The notes beneath the pieces were generated by a model. The model saw only the letters and a list, made by a program, of their open reading frames with translations, did no database searches and had not been told where the DNA came from. From Nemertoderma westbladi (lineage: Eukaryota; Xenacoelomorpha; Nemertodermatida; Nemertodermatidae), in assembly GCA_032718475.1 (NCBI GenBank), contig JAUCBJ010004041.1:1-28683 (forward strand): a stretch of DNA of 28,683 nucleotides, in the 5' to 3' direction. The translations under genes were made by a program, and so were the position numbers. Positions 1 through 8,121 of the stretch are shown here, in pieces. The first letter of the stretch is position 1, and the number at the start of each line of letters is the position of its first letter.

Positions 1-3000
1 GAATATCGGGAAGTAATTGATACTGACAAGAGGCCTTCTGGAGAACATATCCGACGATTTAATGCTCCTGAAACTTGCGAAGTTGCAGTACTTCTATCAA
101 ATGAAAAGTCAGGATCTCGAGACATCATTATCAGAAAACGATCTAATGAACTCAAACGGGCCACAGAGAGCCACAGGAGCTATGATCCCCTGGCGTATCC
201 TATTATACACCCCCGAGGTGAGGATGGTTGGCACTGGGATCTGAAAATGGGTTGGCACTGGGATCTGAAAATGACCAATCTCAGACGCTTGAGTTATGCA
301 AAGTTTTATGCTTATCATTAGATGGTTCGCCCAGACATATTAAACATCCTTCACCGAACAGGACGATTGTTGCAGCACTATCTGGTAGATATGTTCTGCA
401 AAGTCGAGTCTGAGCGATTGTCATTTTTAAGAAACAATCAAACAGCCCTGCATGCATAATCATATCAAGGTCTATGTGATGCAATGTCATCTTCTGATGG
501 AGCAACTGTCGATGTTGGAAGAATGATTCTTCCTTCCAGCTTTACTGGAGGACCTAGGTATATGTATGAGAAACAACAAGACTGAATGAGTTATGTCCAA
601 TGTTATGGAAATCCTCATTTTTTCCTGACTTTTACATGTAATGGGAAGTGGGAAGAAATCCAAAACGAACTATACCCCAGACAAACATCGCCCGATCGTC
701 CAGATCTGGTAGCAAGAGTTTTTTGTTTAATGGTTGGAGATTTGTTGTCCATCATTACGAAGAACAATATCCTCGGCCGTAATCGAGCTCATATTGGGAA
801 CATCGAATACCAGAAGAGGGGAAATCCTCATATCCATCTCCTGGTGTGGAATGTTCCAGAGGATATTCCAAGGGGGGATACCAACAATGATTATGTGATC
901 GCTGAATTACCTGATCCAGGATCTGATTTGGAACTTTTCAATCTGGTCACTGCTCACATGATTTATGGCCCATGTGGTTCCATTAACCCAGACTCACCCT
1001 GTATGAAGGATGGAGTTTGCCAGAAAACGTACCCGAAGTCATTTTCTGTCAACACAATGATGGCAGCCGATGGATATCCACAATATAGAAGGCGATCTCC
1101 AGAAGATGGGGGGCAGGTTGCTAACATTCGTGTTTGGAGGCGCGGTACCTGGCTGGGAGCTGACATCGACAACCGTTTGGTTGTACCTTATAATCCAAAT
1201 TTACTTAAGACGATACAAAGCCCACATCAATCTGGAGATTTGTGTCTCCATTCACTCAATCAAATATGTTGTGAGCTATATTCAGAAAGGCTGCGATATG
1301 GCTGTCTATGCAATCAAGAATCCCAAAGATGAGATTTCCCATTATGAGGTTGGTCGTTATATAGGCCCTACTGAGGCACTATGGCGAATCTTCGAATTTG
1401 ACATACATTATCGATATCTGGCAGTGATTCGCTTAGCTGTACACCTTGAAAGAATGCAACAAGTATACTTCCGGAGAGGTGAAGAAAATAGAGCTATTGA
1501 GAGTCCTAGAGAAACTACATTGACATCTTTCTTCCGCTTGTGTGAGAAGGATCCATTTGCAAAGACTCTCCTTTACAGGGAAGTCCCAAAATACTTCACA
1601 TATGACCAACAACACGGATGGCGGAGGAGGAAACAGGGAATCAATCACCCCATAGTTTCTGGAATTGTGTCAACAGGAAACATTGGGAGGATCTATACAG
1701 TGAGTCCCAGGCAGCGAGAGATGTTCTTCCTCAGGATGCTACTCTAATATATTTGTGGTCCAACATCATTTGATAATCTCAGGAATATAGACGGGATGGC
1801 ATGTACCACTTATGGGGAAGCCTGTCAATGCATGGGATTAACGGCAGATGATGCTCACTGGAATTCATGTATGAGTGAAGCCAGTGTTGTCAAGAAACCA
1901 AATGCCCTCAGACTCCACCTTGGAGTGATTTTAGTATGTGGTGACCCTGCAGAACCTCTCTCACTTTGGATTGATCATAAACAATCCCTTTCTGAAGATA
2001 TTTTACACAGAGTTCGACGTGATCGAAGGAACCCTGATTTAATACTCGATTTGGCTATTGAAAACGAGTGCCTGTCTCGCCTTCAAAAAACCATTACCAG
2101 TATTGGAGGGGTTAGCTTGAGGGAATATGGGCTCCCAGTACCCGATCCTAGATCTCTGATTGAAGATGATTCATCAAGTTTGGTCACTGAGAATGATATT
2201 AGGATTTTTAACAAAGACGTTAATCGTTTGACAGAGGAGCAGAGATCGATATATGACACCATAATAGCAGCTATAGCAAACAATAGCGGAGGTCTCTTCT
2301 TTGTTGATGCTCCTGGTGGAACTGGGAAAACGATGCTCTCAAATACAATCATCAGGTCCATCCGATGCAATAATCAAAAAGGAATCGCAGTTGCCAGTTC
2401 AGGAATAGCCGCGACTTTATTAGATGGTGGGAGGACTGCTCACAGTGGTTTCAAAATCCCTCTAAATGTAAATAAACTGGATGATGACCGACTTTGTTCA
2501 TTCAAATCAAACTCACATGAGGCTGACAATTTAAGGAAAACTGCTATAATAGTTTGGGATGAAGCCCCAATGATGAGTCGTTTCTCTGTGGAGATGGTAG
2601 ATCGCTCTCTCTGCCACTTATTTGAACAACCCCTACGTCCTATGGTTGGGATAGTAACTGTACTTGCAGGGGAATTCCGGCAAATACTTCCTGTGATAAT
2701 ACATGGAGCAAAAGCAAATACGCTTGACCATTGCCTCAAGAGCTCACCATTGTGGTCTTTGATGATTAAGAAGAGTCTTACTCGAAACATGAGACTTCTT
2801 CTGGGTCAAGATACAGAAGCTGAAGAATACAATCGCTTCCTTTTGTCTATTGGTGAAGAGACCCATCCAATAAATGAGGCAGGGGAGATAACTTTGCCAA
2901 GTGACATTGTTTTCCCAGAAAGCTCCACATTAGAAGTACAACTTTACATATGGCTCTGTACTTGATGAAGAAGACCTTTGTGATCGTTAAATTTTGACTC

Positions 3001-3596
3001 CACTAAATTCAACTATCGATGAGATCAACTTATTCTGCATCGATAAATTTCCTGGAGACCCGATTGAGTACCGCTCAATTGATCGTGCTGAAGATGAAGA
3101 AGAAGATACAAAATTTCCAGTTGAATTTCTAAACACACTCACTCCATCTGGTTTGCCTCCCCATCTCCTTATTCTCAAACCAGGAGTTCCAGTGATGATG
3201 ACACGAAATCTCGACCCTCCTCGGTTGTGCAATGGAACCCGTCTACTTATCACAGATCTCCATCCAAATGTAATCGAGGCTCGGATTGCAACAGGACCTC
3301 ATAAAGGAGAGGATGTTTTTATCCCGAAAATTCCGCTCACGCCGTCAGATGGGTCCTGCCCTATTAGATTTAAACGTTTACAATTCCCCTTGCGTCCAGC
3401 CATGGCGATGACAATCAATAAGGCACAGGGACAAACTCTGAAGAAGGTTGTTGGTTATCTTTCTTATGGTTGTTTTACTCATGGCCAGCTATATGTACTG
3501 CTTTCCCGGGTAACAGGCCGTTGCAGTATAAAACTGTTTTCACCAAACGCAGTGGCCAAAAAAGTAGTATTCAATGAGATTTTTAAAATGTTTTGA
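1..3596 (+). pseudogene. Helitron Rep/helicase (RepHel) pseudogene
   Basis: RepHel enzymes nick, unwind and copy Helitron DNA. Frame 1 is readable from base 1 to about 1210 and includes a Helitron-like N-terminal block, LTFTCNGKW, and the HUH motif GNPHIHLLVW near 817-846. It is broken by stops at 319, 457 and 581. A one-base shift near 1205-1213 moves it to frame 2, which has the paired-tyrosine motif KYVVSYIQKGCD near 1262-1297. One stop (1745) follows, then the helicase: Walker A APGGTGKT (about 2309-2332), Walker B VWDEAPMM (about 2552-2575) and GEFRQILPV. Another shift between about 2950 and 2985 and a stop at 2988 precede the last part (to 3596), with INKAQGQTL and LYVLLSRVTGR. Catalytic motifs survive but the frame does not, so this is a fairly young pseudogene. 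Confidence 0.93.
226..273 (+). repeat. 24-bp in-frame tandem duplication in Helitron
   Basis: Eight codons (GWHWDLKM) occur twice in a row, at 226-249 and 250-273, identical in sequence. The family normally has this stretch once, so it is a copy-specific duplication that keeps the frame. Confidence 0.9.
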
Positions 3597-3690
3597 AATT
3601 AAATTGATATGTTACTGTATTATTTGTTTTGGTTTTATTTACTGCATATTATTAAAAGGTATTACATGAAAATTCATTATTAACTTGTGA

Positions 3691-3718
3691 GGCGTGCGAA
3701 GCGCGTCTTGCTTGCTAG
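3691..3718 (+). other. Helitron 3' terminal hairpin and CTAG end
   Basis: GGCGTGC (3691-3697), loop GAA, and GCGCGTC (3701-3707) form a seven-pair stem with two G-T pairs. TTGCTTG and CTAG (3715-3718) follow, then T. Stem, short spacer and CTRR is the standard Helitron replication terminator. It lies 122 bp after the helicase stop codon, which supports ownership by this element. Confidence 0.88.
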
Positions 3719-3936
3719 TTAGTTGTAAAGTACTATAGTTCAAATGGACTTTAGTTCTAAACCCAAACATCACTTGTTCTATAAGAAACGTAGTTCTAAT
3801 AAGAAACGTCCTTAGTTCTTTAGTTCTACATGAAAAGGTACTTTAGTTCTAAAGCAAGCATCAGTTGTTCTAATCTGGGCGTCAGTAGTTCTAAACCCAA
3901 TGCCAAAATGCGTACAGTATTCAAAAGTACCAAGGC
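3719..3936. repeat. TAGTTCTAA-rich interspersed short repeats
   Basis: Between about 3730 and 3900 the motif TAGTTCTAA and close variants (AGTTCAAA, TTGTTCTAT, AGTTCTTTAGTTCTAC) occur about eight times at uneven spacing. No coding frame is convincing here. It sits between the Helitron end and the first readable MULE codons and belongs clearly to neither. Confidence 0.55.
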
Positions 3937-5387
3937 AAATGAGTATTCCAAAGGTTCATGACATTTTTCATATTCCCCCTGCATTGAGCTGACCCATAGA
4001 AGACGCTTCGCCAATCCTGGAAGTCTGGCAGAACGAGTTATTACTTAGTTACAGTCCAGAACAGCCCAATGAACCAAAGGTTATTGTCTACGGTTGCAGA
4101 TATTAGGCGGTTGCAGGTTTCGCGCCACATTGTACTTAATGGTATTTTTAAATACCAACCAATTCTTCCATTTCCATTCGCTCAGTTGTATACCATCAAC
4201 GGCTTCGTTCCGATAAGAATCTTTGCGTCGAGTCGATGCCTCTAGCTTATGCTTTACTTCCCAACAAGAATACATAGATCTACAACTTTCTATACCAACG
4301 CATCAGAGATAGTATCGCTGTAGTTTCAAATGGACAGGGTCTTATACCTGGTGTAACCTGGCACATGGATTTCGAGCAGCCTGCAATAAATGCCATTAAT
4401 GCAGTTTTTCCAGAGATTCATTCGTATTCATGGTTGCGTGTTCCATTTTACTAAGAATCTCAATAAAAAAGGGATGAGTTGGATTGGTGATTCCATGCCA
4501 ACCGGATGATCGCATCCGTATCTGGATGAGGCGACTAGTTTCGATGTGTCTCCTTCCGATTGAGTTAGTATTTCCTATTGCAACAAATATTGTAGCTGTG
4601 GTACCTGCCATTCATGATGTAAACATAAATATTCAGTTGAACAAATATGCTCAGTACTTCACAGATTATTGGTTGAGACCTGCGTTTACCCCTACATGGA
4701 ACAACTGGGATAATGAGGGCCCACGTACGGCCCACGTACGACCCACATACGACCCACGTAGAACCCATGTACAACCCATGTACGACCCACGTACAACCCA
4801 TGTATGACCCACGTACAACCCACGTACAACCCACGTACGACCCACGTACAACCCACGTACGACCCACGTATGACCCACATACGACCCATGTACGAACCAC
4901 ATACGACCAATGTACAACCCACGTACGACCCATGTACGACCCACGTACAACCCATGTACAACCCACATACTACCCATGTACGATCCACGTATGACCCACG
5001 TACGACCAACATACGACCCACGTACGACCCATGTATGACCCACGTACAACCCACGTACAACCCACGTACGACCCACATACAACCCACGTACAACCCATGT
5101 ACAACCCACATACGACCCACATACGACCCACATACAACCCACGTACGACCCACGTACAACCCACGTACGACCCATGTACAACCCACGTACGACCCACGTA
5201 CGACGAGGGAGGCATAATTCTCTGCAACAACGATTTTATCATCGTCACCGAGAACTTGGTGATTTCTTACAACAAGCTCAACTTTGGTATTATTCATACA
5301 TTGTTCACACTAGAAACCTACAAAATGGGAATGCGTTAGAACGCAAGCTAAGAGATCGTGATCTAGCTACAGTTCTTAACGTGATCT
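3937..5387 (+). pseudogene. Mutator-like (MULE) transposase pseudogene, interrupted
   Basis: MULE transposases cut and paste their own element. Separate frames carry family blocks in order: LEVWQNELLLSYSP and PKVIVYGCRY (about 4017-4106); LNGIFKYQPILPF and QLYTINGFVP (4135-4200), where the usual DGTFK aspartate is N; MDFEQPAINAINAVFP (from 4365); YAQYFTDYWL, then TWNNWDNEGPRT (about 4645-4728). A minisatellite then intervenes (4719-5202). After it the family resumes as GRHNSLQQRF and LGDFLQQAQLWYYSYIV (5205 to about 5385), matching EGWHNSL with the W lost. There are several stops and frame changes. The gene ends where the LINE ORF begins. Family assignment rests on motif order read by eye. 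Confidence 0.78.
4719..5202. repeat. 11-bp CpG-rich minisatellite, 44 exact units
   Basis: The unit is ACCCACGTACG. Dividing the block by eye gives 44 consecutive 11-bp units (484 bp) without one insertion or deletion. Almost all differences are CACG to CATG or CACA, or the terminal CG to CA or TG, which are the transitions expected from CpG decay. Eleven is not a multiple of three and the unit has no stop, so long repetitive frames appear on both strands; I do not regard them as genes. The array lies inside the MULE transposase relic. Confidence 0.97.
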
Positions 5388-6938
5388 GGCGATATCTCCT
5401 TTGCAGAAATGAAGGCTGCTGCAAAGAGCATTAAGACCAATCGTGCCAGAGGAGTAGATGATGTTCCCCATGAGGTCTTTAAAATACCTGAGTGTTTAAA
5501 GCTCATCTATCCCATCATAGTAGACATGTACCGAACAACAAGAGTCCCACAAGAAATGAAAACAAATAAGTTGGTGCCAGTTCCCAAGAAGGGCAACCTA
5601 ACACTCTATGGTTCTTTTCGGGAAATCTCATTGATCTCAATTGCTGCAAAGCTATACAATAGAATTCTATTAAATCGCATCAGGGATCCCATTGAGAGAC
5701 TGCTCCGTGGAAATCAGAATGGGTTCCGTAAAGGTCGTGGGACCATGGAGCCCATTTTGGCACTTAGAAGGATAATTGAAGAGTTATCAAAAAAGAAAGA
5801 CAGGCATCTGGCTGTTATCTTTGTTGACTTCTTCAAGGCCTTTGATTCAGTCTCTCGCTCACGTATGTTCAGCATACTTTCATTATATGGGATTCCTGAT
5901 GAAATTATTGCAGCAATCAGATCCGTATACGATGGTTCGACAACATTTGTGTCTACTGTTGATGGTGACACAGAACCATTTGAAGTGTTATGGGGCGTCC
6001 TCCAGGGAGACACACTTGCACCATTCTTGTTCATAATTGTGGTTGACTATGTTCTACGCATGTCCTTAGATCATCATAATGATGATGGGGTGATGATAAC
6101 TCCACCTACTGGCTCCAGAAGTCGAGGAAATCCTGCCAAGTACCTAACTGATCTACACTTTGCTGATGACTTAGGAGTACTCTCAGAATCACTAGAGGGA
6201 GCCCAACGGCTCCTCAGCTCATTAGAACATGCTGCTTCTATTGTTGGTCTTTTTATTAACTCCAGAAAGACCAAAGTTTTGACAGTTAACTTTGAAAGTC
6301 CTCAGCAAGTCTCTGATCGGATGAGCATAAGCTCAAAAGATGGTATGCTTGAGCATGTGGATGACTTCTGTTACCTGGGATCATGGATCCGGAAGTCAGG
6401 TGAGGACCTTCGAATACGAAAGGGAAAGCCATGGGCAGCCTTGAATAGGCTTTCCAGGATTTGGAAGTCACCGAGAATTAATCGGAAACTTAAGATCCGA
6501 TTATTTAGAGCAGCAGTAGTTCCAGTACTCATCTATGGGAGTCCATGCTGGGCTCTAACTGCTGAGGACACCAAATCTCTGGATGGCACATTCACAAGAA
6601 TGCTACGCCGGGTTCATTGTGCCAAGTACAATGCACACATCTCCAACCAGACACTATATAACATTGAAGGTGTCTCATTGGTTCCCATAAGCTTGACACT
6701 AGAACAAAATCGCCCCCGCTTTGCAGGTCATTGCTTTCGCCGTGTGGACCAGCCAGTGCATAATCTTGTACTTTGGCAGCCTCATGGAGTGAATAAGCAA
6801 GGTGGACAGCCCATGACTTTCTTGAGACTCATCTTAAAGGACACTGGCCTTGAAGTTGCGGATGATCTAGCAAATGTCATGGGTGATAGTGAGTTGTGGC
6901 GGTGCAATTTTGTCGATTTTGTTGCACAGCATTCTTAA
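5388..6938 (+). CDS. Reverse transcriptase of RTE-like LINE, N-terminally truncated
   Basis: The open frame (about 517 codons; first ATG 5409, probably not a real start) would copy element RNA into DNA. It has the finger block with ISLISIAAKLYNRILLNR, motif A VDFFKAFDS (5823-5849), the GVLQGDTLAPFLF block, and the catalytic FADD (6159-6170). A C-terminal part follows with FCYLGSWI, VPVLIYGSPCW and RFAGHCFRRVDQPVHNLVLW. This C-terminal layout is typical of RTE-like elements found in many animals; the clade call is by memory of motif style. The frame is intact to the stop, so this is the youngest of the three copies here, but without an endonuclease it is not autonomous. Confidence 0.88.
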   Translation, partial: GDISFAEMKAAAKSIKTNRARGVDDVPHEVFKIPECLKLIYPIIVDMYRTTRVPQEMKTNKLVPVPKKGNLTLYGSFREISLISIAAKLYNRILLNRIRDPIERLLRGNQNGFRKGRGTMEPILALRRIIEELSKKKDRHLAVIFVDFFKAFDSVSRSRMFSILSLYGIPDEIIAAIRSVYDGSTTFVSTVDGDTEPFEVLWGVLQGDTLAPFLFIIVVDYVLRMSLDHHNDDGVMITPPTGSRSRGNPAKYLTDLHFADDLGVLSESLEGAQRLLSSLEHAASIVGLFINSRKTKVLTVNFESPQQVSDRMSISSKDGMLEHVDDFCYLGSWIRKSGEDLRIRKGKPWAALNRLSRIWKSPRINRKLKIRLFRAAVVPVLIYGSPCWALTAEDTKSLDGTFTRMLRRVHCAKYNAHISNQTLYNIEGVSLVPISLTLEQNRPRFAGHCFRRVDQPVHNLVLWQPHGVNKQGGQPMTFLRLILKDTGLEVADDLANVMGDSELWRCNFVDFVAQHS

Positions 6939-6980
6939 AAATGCAGCTGCAATGCAGCATGCCGATCCTAGTAGTAGCCC
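5388..6980 (+). mobile_element. Non-LTR retrotransposon (RTE-like), 5'-truncated, copy 1
   Basis: The element begins inside MULE sequence at about 5385-5390, where DISFAEMKAA opens the reverse-transcriptase region. No endonuclease domain is upstream, so it is a 5'-truncated insertion, the usual product of target-primed reverse transcription. The 3' end is put near a short TAG repeat (about 6967-6977), because copy 2 also ends in repeated TAG after the same GCAATGCARCATGCCGAT sequence. A longer tail is possible. Confidence 0.8.
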
Positions 6981-7005
6981 ATCTCTTGACATTCTCGCCT
7001 CAACT

Positions 7006-7055
7006 CAACTCAATTGAATTTATTGTTAATCAACTCAACTGAATTTATTGTTAAT
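7006..7055. repeat. Two tandem 25-bp units
   Basis: Two 25-bp units with one mismatch (CAACTCAA...GAATTTATTGTTAAT) stand side by side at 7006-7030 and 7031-7055. They follow the LINE tail and may belong to its 3' untranslated part or to the target. Confidence 0.85.
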
Positions 7056-7280
7056 CTCTAATTTTTTATTCCAATGTTTATTCCTTTTGTATTGTACCCT
7101 GCCTGGGGGTGTATATTATAATAAATTATTAATGCTTTTCGGGTTTTGTTGGAGATGGGTGTATAATTATTTACAATATACTGTACTGTACAGTACACTA
7201 CAGTTTAGGTCTACATATTAATGTAGCGTTTGCACGCAATGAAATTTTTAGACGGTAAATATTATTTTGCAACGAAATAG
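7056..7280. other. Non-coding gap with a 16-bp palindrome
   Basis: I see no gene here. TGTACTGTACAGTACA (7182-7197) is a perfect palindrome. A run like GTATATTATAATAAATTATTAAT near 7110-7132 resembles a polyadenylation region but has no clear owner. Confidence 0.5.
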
Positions 7281-7549
7281 GGGGCGACGAAGTAAGCGTG
7301 ATGAGCATATGAGCACCTCTGTTTCAACCATTGTCTGTCTGTCGGTCAGTCCGTCAGTATGTAGGTTGAAGAATGTTTAAAGGCTCATAACTATCAATAT
7401 ATGATAAAATGAAAACAAACTTCGGTGTCAAAAATCCGAATTAGAATTTGAGTAGGGGGACTCAGCTGTTAACCAGTCTACCTCAGAGAGCATCTAGGAA
7501 ACGGTTGAAACAATAGAACCCTTACGCTAAGTTTGCTTACTTCGCCCTG
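7281..7549. mobile_element. MITE-like element with imperfect terminal inverted repeats
   Basis: The left end GGGGCGACGAAGTAAGC (7281-7297) and a nearby GTTTCAACC (7321-7329) are matched inversely at the right end by GGTTGAAAC (7503-7511) and GCTTACTTCGCCC (7535-7547). The spacing is similar on each side, giving imperfect terminal repeats of about 50 bp around a 270-bp element with no coding capacity. It contains a GTCTGTCTGTCGGTCAG run resembling the large intronic satellite. No target duplication is clear. Confidence 0.55.
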
Positions 7550-7964
7550 CTCAAAGACCCACGAATGTGTTGAATAGTTATACAATGTTGATAAGTTCTA
7601 TATGCTTTGCTGGTGATATATACTGTACTGCATGCTATTGATCTAAATTTGAATGCTTCTGTGCTTGAATACTAAGTATATGAGTAATTAAGACCTAATT
7701 AGCTTGCAAACAAACATGTGTTGATTATGTTCTATAAAGCTAATATGATGTATGATGCTATAATGTAATGTACTGTAGTTGTGATGGTAAGCTACATATT
7801 ATCTTAATTGATATGTTCTGGCTTTGAAACTACCATCCCCGCTGTGACTATTTCATATTACAGTAGTCAAGCACATGTGTGGCAATGTGTTAAATAAATA
7901 ATTTACTATATTACTATTAATATTTTAGGAACTGTGGTAATAAATAGCATTGAATTTATAAATG
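7550..7964. other. Intergenic AT-rich sequence, nothing recognised
   Basis: No coding frame, RNA gene or repeat is supported. It lies just downstream of the minus-strand gene, so it may include that gene's 3' untranslated region. I did not find a canonical AATAAA on the minus strand. Confidence 0.5.
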
Positions 7965-8052
7965 TAACACTAACCACTGCCACGTGGTCATAAAAATAAC
8001 ACTAACCACTGTCATGTGGATATAAAGATAACACTGACTAACCACTGCCAAG
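7965..8052. repeat. 32-bp imperfect tandem repeat at the gene's stop codon
   Basis: The units begin TAACACTAACCACTG. Two full units lie at 7965-7996 and 7997-8028, and a partial, altered one at 8029-8052. The partial unit contains the last codons and stop (8038-8040) of the minus-strand gene, so the repeat straddles coding end and 3' untranslated sequence. Confidence 0.82.
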
Positions 8053-8121
8053 TTTCCGACCTTTCTTCCATTTAATTAGTCTTCCCATGGATTCTGTGTT
8101 TTGAAGATCTGAAGGTTTTTC
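8038..8121 (-). CDS. Terminal exon (exon 9), 27 codons plus stop
   Basis: The acceptor CTTCTATTTAG precedes GAAAAACCTTC. In phase 0, as required by exon 8, it reads EKPSDLQNTESMGR then LIKWKKGRKLGSG and stops with TAG at 8040-8038, a short basic tail. The preceding intron is 143 bp. It is supported by phase and splice site only. If this splice is not used, the protein ends VCLTT at 8247 instead. Confidence 0.68.
   Translation of the reverse strand, partial: EKPSDLQNTESMGRLIKWKKGRKLGSG

Larger units (their letters stand above)
1..3718 (+). mobile_element. Helitron DNA transposon, 5' end outside window
   Basis: This is a rolling-circle transposon recognised from a Rep (HUH) domain, a PIF1-like helicase domain and a matching 3' terminus. 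The 5' TC end is not in the window. The 3' end is set by a hairpin at 3691-3707, then seven bases, then CTAG at 3715-3718 with a T following, as expected for insertion between A and T. The coding part carries several stops and at least two frameshifts, so the copy cannot make its own transposase. The family is known; the copy boundaries are inferred. Confidence 0.93.

Noticed and set aside
4565-5339. Long open frames on both strands (up to 201 codons) with Tyr/Val/Thr/His/Pro-rich repeats
   Set aside because: An 11-bp unit without stop codons opens all frames automatically. There is no start context or unique sequence, so these are by-products of the minisatellite.
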